NCBI GenBank assembly: GCA_000697335.1
Contig: JNEM01013477.1
Coordinates: 1-25,357, forward strand
From: Conidiobolus incongruus B7586
Taxonomy: Eukaryota; Entomophthoromycota; Entomophthoromycetes; Entomophthorales; Conidiobolaceae
Reading direction: 5' to 3'
Length of the DNA stretch: 25,357 nt
In this document: positions 20,617-25,357 of the stretch, piece by piece
How positions within the stretch are numbered: position 1 is the first letter of the stretch
How the letters are laid out: each line of letters starts with the position of its first letter
Translations under genes and position numbers: made by a program
Notes under the pieces: model-generated
What the model saw: only the letters and a program-made list of their open reading frames with translations
Database searches by the model: none
Told to the model about the DNA's origin: nothing

Positions 20617-21470
20617 ATCATTAGTGGAGTAGTAGATGGAGTCACCAGGACCAATTGGGTTGTAAATGGGTTCTTCAACGCCAACTTGAGATGATTTAAG
20701 ATCAACTAATAATTCCGGTTTGCTGACCTGTTCACCATTCAATTTATATCTTTGGATGGTACCGGCAGGAATGGAACGGCCGGATGTATACCATTTGACA
20801 CCAATAGCCTCTTTACCATTAGGAGCCCAATGAGCATTGGTGACAGATCTGTAACCTTCATTGGTAAGTTGGAAGGGCTTTCCTGATTTGTCAGCAACCC
20901 ATAAGTTATCAATACCACTAGCATCTGAAGTGAAAAGAATTTTCTTGCCATCGGGTGAGTAAGTAGGCTGAACATCAAAAGCAGGACTACCCTTGAGCAA
21001 TTTAGCTTCACCGCCTTCGATTGGAAGAGTGTAAAGGTCACCAAGTAAATCAATGACCATTTCTTTACCGTCAGGGCTAACATCCAAGTTGATCTATGTA
21101 CCTTCTTTCAAGGTGACTTCTAAGGTACGGTTCAAAGACTTACCAAGATCCCAATCTTTGGTGAGGGGTCTGATAGGAAGAGGATCAACTTTAGATTTTT
21201 TAGAATTAGGTTTGCCTCCATCGGCAGCGGGAGCATTGTCAGTAGTTAAAAATCGGGCGGTAGCTAATTCATGATCACCAGCTTTGCCGAATCTTGCAGC
21301 ATTTATACTACCAGTTTGTTGAAGATTCAAACCGCTACAAGGGTTAATCAATAAAAGAGCTAATGAAGCAAATAAAGAGTTATACATTATTTTTAAGGAT
21401 CAAAAATAAGTATACATCAAATTAAATAAATATAATTTCAAGTATTAATTCTTGTATCTAGAATCAACAT

Positions 21471-21480
21471 CTTTTTATAG
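21471..21480 (-). promoter_or_regulatory. TATA-like box of copy C
   Basis: On the minus strand CTATAAAAAG lies 84-93 bases upstream of the ATG, matching the placement of the TATA-like box of copy B. The promoter appears preserved although the gene is broken. Confidence 0.45.
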
Positions 21481-21532
21481 CATGTCTGAGGATAAATATT
21501 TTCTGGCGTTTTAAATATTGATACATTTTATT

Positions 21533-21548
21533 ATATGATATGTGTATC
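21533..21548 (-). promoter_or_regulatory. Conserved upstream motif of copy C, shared with copy B
   Basis: The + strand reads atatgatatgtgtatc, 15 of 16 bases identical to 15178-15193 upstream of copy B and at nearly the same distance from the start codon. Confidence 0.4.
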
Positions 21549-23600
21549 GAATTATTTTTTAGTAATTTATATATTTAACATACATTTTTATGTTTTCTGG
21601 ATACTATGATTAAAATTATAATTATTAATTTGTTTAATTTTTTATTAGATATCATTTAGCTATGCTCAAAATAGTTTTAATATTATCTATTATACAATCA
21701 GTGCTATGACTTGAATTATATATAAAATATATGTTATAATCAAGCATACCTTTTATGTATCGCAGGGAAAATATTTAATGTTATCGAGCTAGACAATGGT
21801 AGCTCACGCATTTGGCTGGTTTAGTCAAAAATTGTTTACCTCATTCTTGAGCACATCAACATTTGAAAAGGTGATCACGACATTTATTTATCATATTATT
21901 TAAAATAACATAAAGCTGGCAGTATTGGAAAAATAATCCGCAGTTGAAAAAAAAAATTCACATTGCAAAAATTTCTATGACTGATCAAAATTATTTACAC
22001 ATTTGGTCACCTCAATAAGATTTGACAATTCTGTGTAACTTGAATTACTGCAAGACATTGATTCGATTGGGATTCTCAGTTAAATTGAATATAAAATTTG
22101 GATCAAAGCATTCGTCATGAATTAATTTATATAAGATTTGATGACGGTGTGTATTGTATTAATATTTCTCATAATTTGTCTATATTATCAATCGATTAGT
22201 CAAAATATTATCAGATTAGTGAAAAACTTTATAATTTGAATGTCATCATAACTGTTTTAAGATTATTTAAACAATTTACTTTTTTGGGTAAAAAAAATTA
22301 AATGAACTACATCAAGAAGATTATGGTTGAAAAATTGAGTATCAAACAAAAATTTTGATAGAAAATAAATTAACTCAACACTAGTCCTTTTACATATAAT
22401 TGAATATCAAATCCAGTTATTTACACTATAAAAAGCCTTAAACTTTAAGAAATAATATGAAAATACCTGACCACAAAATCTGAAGATAATCTTAAGATAT
22501 TCAAAATAACAAAGTTTGAATAATTCTTTTAAAATAATTCATCTAGTAGTTATGTTGATTGCAAATTAGATAATTTTAACAATTAAAAAATACAAAATAA
22601 AATCCACTCGAATCATGAGTTAGAGTAAAACTGACCAGAGTTGTTTATTATGTAAAATTAAATGTCTTCTTGAAATATTATAGTATTGATTTGAGACTTG
22701 TTAACTATACTGAGATCTTTTAGAATATAAATCAAAGTTTTTTTCCAAAACAAATTAATAATTTTTTAAAATAATCAATGTTATTAAAATTTAGATAAAT
22801 TCATCAATTGATATAGACCCTAAAATTTTGTTATTTAAAAATTATGCTTTATAAGAAATCAAATTTTCTCAAAAGATACATTACTTAACAGAGTATAGAA
22901 TATTATTTCTGTTAAGCTATTTTACAATAACTTGATAATACTCTATCATATTTTCCAAAAATATCAAATATTGGTAGTGACATTAAAAAATTATTGATCA
23001 AAAGCATATACGTGCTCATTTGGTACATTATATTGAAAAGTCATCATTTTATAATGATCTGATTTATAGCTCTGTTATTTATTTGAATATATGATCTATA
23101 AAATTGCTATACAAAATTATTCAAAAAAACTTAAGCTTTCATCAATATTATAATAAAATAGCTTTGAATCATATATGGTGATATAAATATATATATGAAC
23201 GGTTTTTTTATTATTTTGAGCAGGTATGATGATTATAAATTTATTTTAATTTATTGATAAAAATACATAATTTTAATTCTGGGTAAAATATTTGAATAAA
23301 TTATTCTTGGTTAAAAAGAATTGAAAAATATTTAAAATGAATTAAATATGTAATGAAAATTAATTACTAGTTTGTTAATTATAGTTATTTCGACATTATT
23401 ACAGTATCGTATAGAGTTGGATGTTTTGATAAATTATTACCAAAATCATGTATAAGAAGATTTTTCATAGAAATCTCAATAATAATATATATAAATCAAA
23501 ATAATGAAATCTTTAATTTTTACCTGAATTAAACATAAGGCATTTATTAAAATATAATACATTAAAAAACAATAAGTTTTAATAAATACTTTATATTATA

Positions 23601-25357
23601 AGTAATGTGTACTATCCTAGTGCTGGAAACTAGGATAATTATATTGAATTAAGTTAGAATATTGATAAGTTATAGGATTAAGATATAGTTATATAAAGTT
23701 TTATTGGGAGTTTTGATAAAGACTTAGAGTTAGTTTTCTTTAAATAAATGGATAGTTAGATAATGTTTGATAGATAAATCTCTGTTATATTTTTTTATAC
23801 TGAAATAGGAATAGATTAATTTAATAAAAAATATGATAAAAGATAAATTATAAGTAAACTGATATAAAAGAAAAATATATATAGACTAATTAGATAAAGA
23901 TATAATATAATAATAATATTTTATAATTGAGAATAAATATATTAATATATAAAATATAAGAGTAGATTTATAATATAAAATTAATATTTTTTTAATTTTT
24001 AATAATTTTTTACCATATTTTTAAAAAGTTCTAGTGCTCAAAAAATAGTTTTTTATTAAAAACTAAAATTTGATACTTAATAGACTAATTGATCTTTTTT
24101 GTAAAAACTCTCTTATTTATAAGCTTATTTTTTAATTGCTAAAAACAATTATAATCACATAAATTATAATCTAAATAATATATTAAATATGATATTTTTT
24201 TTAGTTATTTTTTAATTAAAATTTTTTTATAATTTTATATATTTTATAATTATTATACAAAATAAAAAATTTTCTCATTTTATTAAAAATATAAATTAAA
24301 AATAGTTTTATTTAAAATAATTATATAAAGTTTAATATAAATTAATTTTTTTTGAAAAAAATAGATAAAATAATATATATTATTATTATAAAGATTCCTT
24401 TATCTTTATATTCTATTAATTTAAGTTATATTAATATTATATTTAAGTTTTATAAAAAATTAGTTTAATAAAACTAATTATATATGTAAAGTGATAACTA
24501 TCAATAATAGCTTTATTATTATAATCTTAATATATATAAAAATATTAAATATAATTAATAATCTTTAATTAAGATTATTTTGTTGTTTTTGTTTTTTCTT
24601 AATTATTATCTTTTAGCTTAATAAAATTAAGTAGTTCAATTCTTAATAAATCACTTAATATAATATTTAATACAATTATAATAATGTTTATAATTATAAT
24701 ATTAATTAGTTTATATATTATTAGATTATCTGTGATAAGCTTAATTATATTTAATATTATAGTAATGATTATATACAATTATATTATTGGTATAGTTAAT
24801 AAAGTTAAGAGTTAGTAAAGTAAAATACTCCTATAATTAACTAAAAGGAATAACTTTAATTAGTTATATAAAATGATAATTTAAAATCTTAAAAAGCTTT
24901 GTGATTTAAATCTTTAATTATTTTATAATATTATAGACTTATATAGATATAATATATTCTAAAGAGAAATAAGACTCTAAAATATATATTATGGTAAAAC
25001 ATACATACCAGCTAAAGACAAAAGATATATATATTATCTTAAGTTTTTATCCTTAACTCTTAAGTAAATTTAAAGGGTTAGTATTCTTAAGTTTAATTTA
25101 CCACTTAGTATATCTATATATGTTTTTAAAAAACTTGTTGAAGATTTAACCTTTTATATCTTACCTTATAATTATAATTTAATTTAGTAATAAATATCTA
25201 TTTTGAATAATATTTTTATTTCAAAAATTTATAAAAAAGGTTAATTAGATTGAATTTTATATTTAAATTTATATTTTAATAAAGGATAATATAAAAATAT
25301 TGAAAATTTATTAATCTTAAATATTATATTATATAAAATTTAATTTTTAATTACTTT
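23601..25357. mobile_element. CpA/TpG-depleted AT-rich block, probably a decayed repeat or transposable element (fossil)
   Basis: At about 23,600 the composition changes sharply. No CpA occurs on the + strand from 23,572 to 24,013. Over 24,361-25,357 I count by hand about 29 CA+TG against about 83 CT+AG; ordinary spacer at 22,021-22,260 gives about 33 against 15. TpA is very frequent. This is the footprint of RIP-like C-to-T mutation with CpA preference, which in fungi strikes repeated DNA. The left edge (TGCTGGAAACTAGG, with TATATAAAG about 70 bases in) resembles the start of a Ty1/copia-type LTR, but no second terminal repeat or recognisable protein remains in the window, so the family is a guess. 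It is thoroughly broken, looks old, and runs off the right edge. Confidence 0.4.
23613..23637. repeat. 9-bp perfect inverted repeat at the block boundary
   Basis: TATCCTAGT at 23613-23621 is the exact reverse complement of ACTAGGATA at 23629-23637, with a 7-base loop (GCTGGAA). It sits where the composition changes, so it may mark the end of an inserted element or its target site. A chance hairpin is also possible. Confidence 0.5.

Larger units (their letters stand above)
17947..21387 (-). pseudogene. TolB/PD40 amidohydrolase, copy C (pseudogene, at least five lesions)
   Basis: This is a full-length relative of copy B with the same start (MYNSLFASLALLLINPCSG, ATG at 21385-21387) and the same domain order. 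Compared with B it carries: a Trp-to-stop change at 21094-21096 (codon 98); a single-base loss near 20062; another near 19686; a deletion of about 30 bases with a stop at 19410-19412, in the segment just before NTLFEAH; and an 8-bp tandem duplication at 18473-18488 that shifts the frame. The original stop is also altered, so the C-terminus runs on as NYLINIYF to 17947. The barrel motifs DEHAHW, SVKSYNQ, GMHFAW and TTIEHS are still readable. The many lesions make a functional full-length product very unlikely. High identity to B in blocks shows the gene was lost recently or is being overwritten by conversion. Confidence 0.93.
21388..23600. other. AT-rich intergenic spacer upstream of copy C
   Basis: The first 170 bases hold the promoter of copy C. 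A patch at about 21,740-22,100 is richer in C and G and includes a 35-codon open run from an ATG near 21,797 (MVAHAFGWFSQKLF...), but nothing I recognise. The remainder is ordinary spacer in which CpA and TpG are about twice as common as CpT and ApG, in contrast to the block that follows. Confidence 0.65.

Noticed and set aside
1-25357. CRISPR array, tRNA, rRNA or operon-like structure
   Set aside because: No regularly spaced repeats, no tRNA box A/B pattern and no rRNA-like block were seen; the spliceosomal introns show that this is eukaryotic nuclear DNA.

Overview
The window is a nuclear, AT-rich eukaryotic locus, most likely from a fungus. Three things point that way: long intergenic stretches that are extremely AT-rich, short GT-AG introns (49-72 nt except for one of 138 nt) with fungal-type branch-point motifs, and a germinal-centre kinase of subfamily III with a fungal-type proline-rich tail. 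An early-diverging lineage such as the Entomophthoromycotina (Conidiobolus-like) would fit, but that placement is an inference from composition and gene style.

Layout: (1) 1-2004 is AT-rich spacer with one richer island at about 150-590. (2) 2005-5442 (+) is an intact, intronless gene for a secreted protein that joins a TolB/PD40-like beta-propeller to an amidohydrolase (copy A). (3) 6385-8654 (-) is a GCK-III (STE20 family) protein kinase gene. I resolved it into 15 coding exons that sum to 1392 nt (463 residues), including a 9-nt microexon and a first coding exon that carries only the ATG. (4) 8655-11582 is spacer. (5) 11583-15026 (-) is an intact second amidohydrolase (copy B). (6) 15027-17946 is spacer. 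(7) 17947-21387 (-) is a third amidohydrolase (copy C), a pseudogene with at least five disabling lesions. (8) 21388-23600 is spacer. (9) From about 23,600 to the end the sequence changes character: CpA/TpG is strongly depleted and TpA enriched, as in a decayed repeat altered by RIP-like C-to-T mutation.

The main biology is a small family of secreted two-domain amidohydrolases of bacterial type. A and B look functional. B and C form a tandem pair with a period of about 6.36 kb, related promoters, and near-identical tracts (about 99% identity over 200-393 bp) set in a much more diverged background, which indicates gene conversion. The enzymes have signal peptides and no introns, while the neighbouring kinase has 14 introns, so acquisition from bacteria followed by local expansion is the simplest reading. 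The kinase is probably an unrelated housekeeping neighbour. I found no tRNA, rRNA or CRISPR array.
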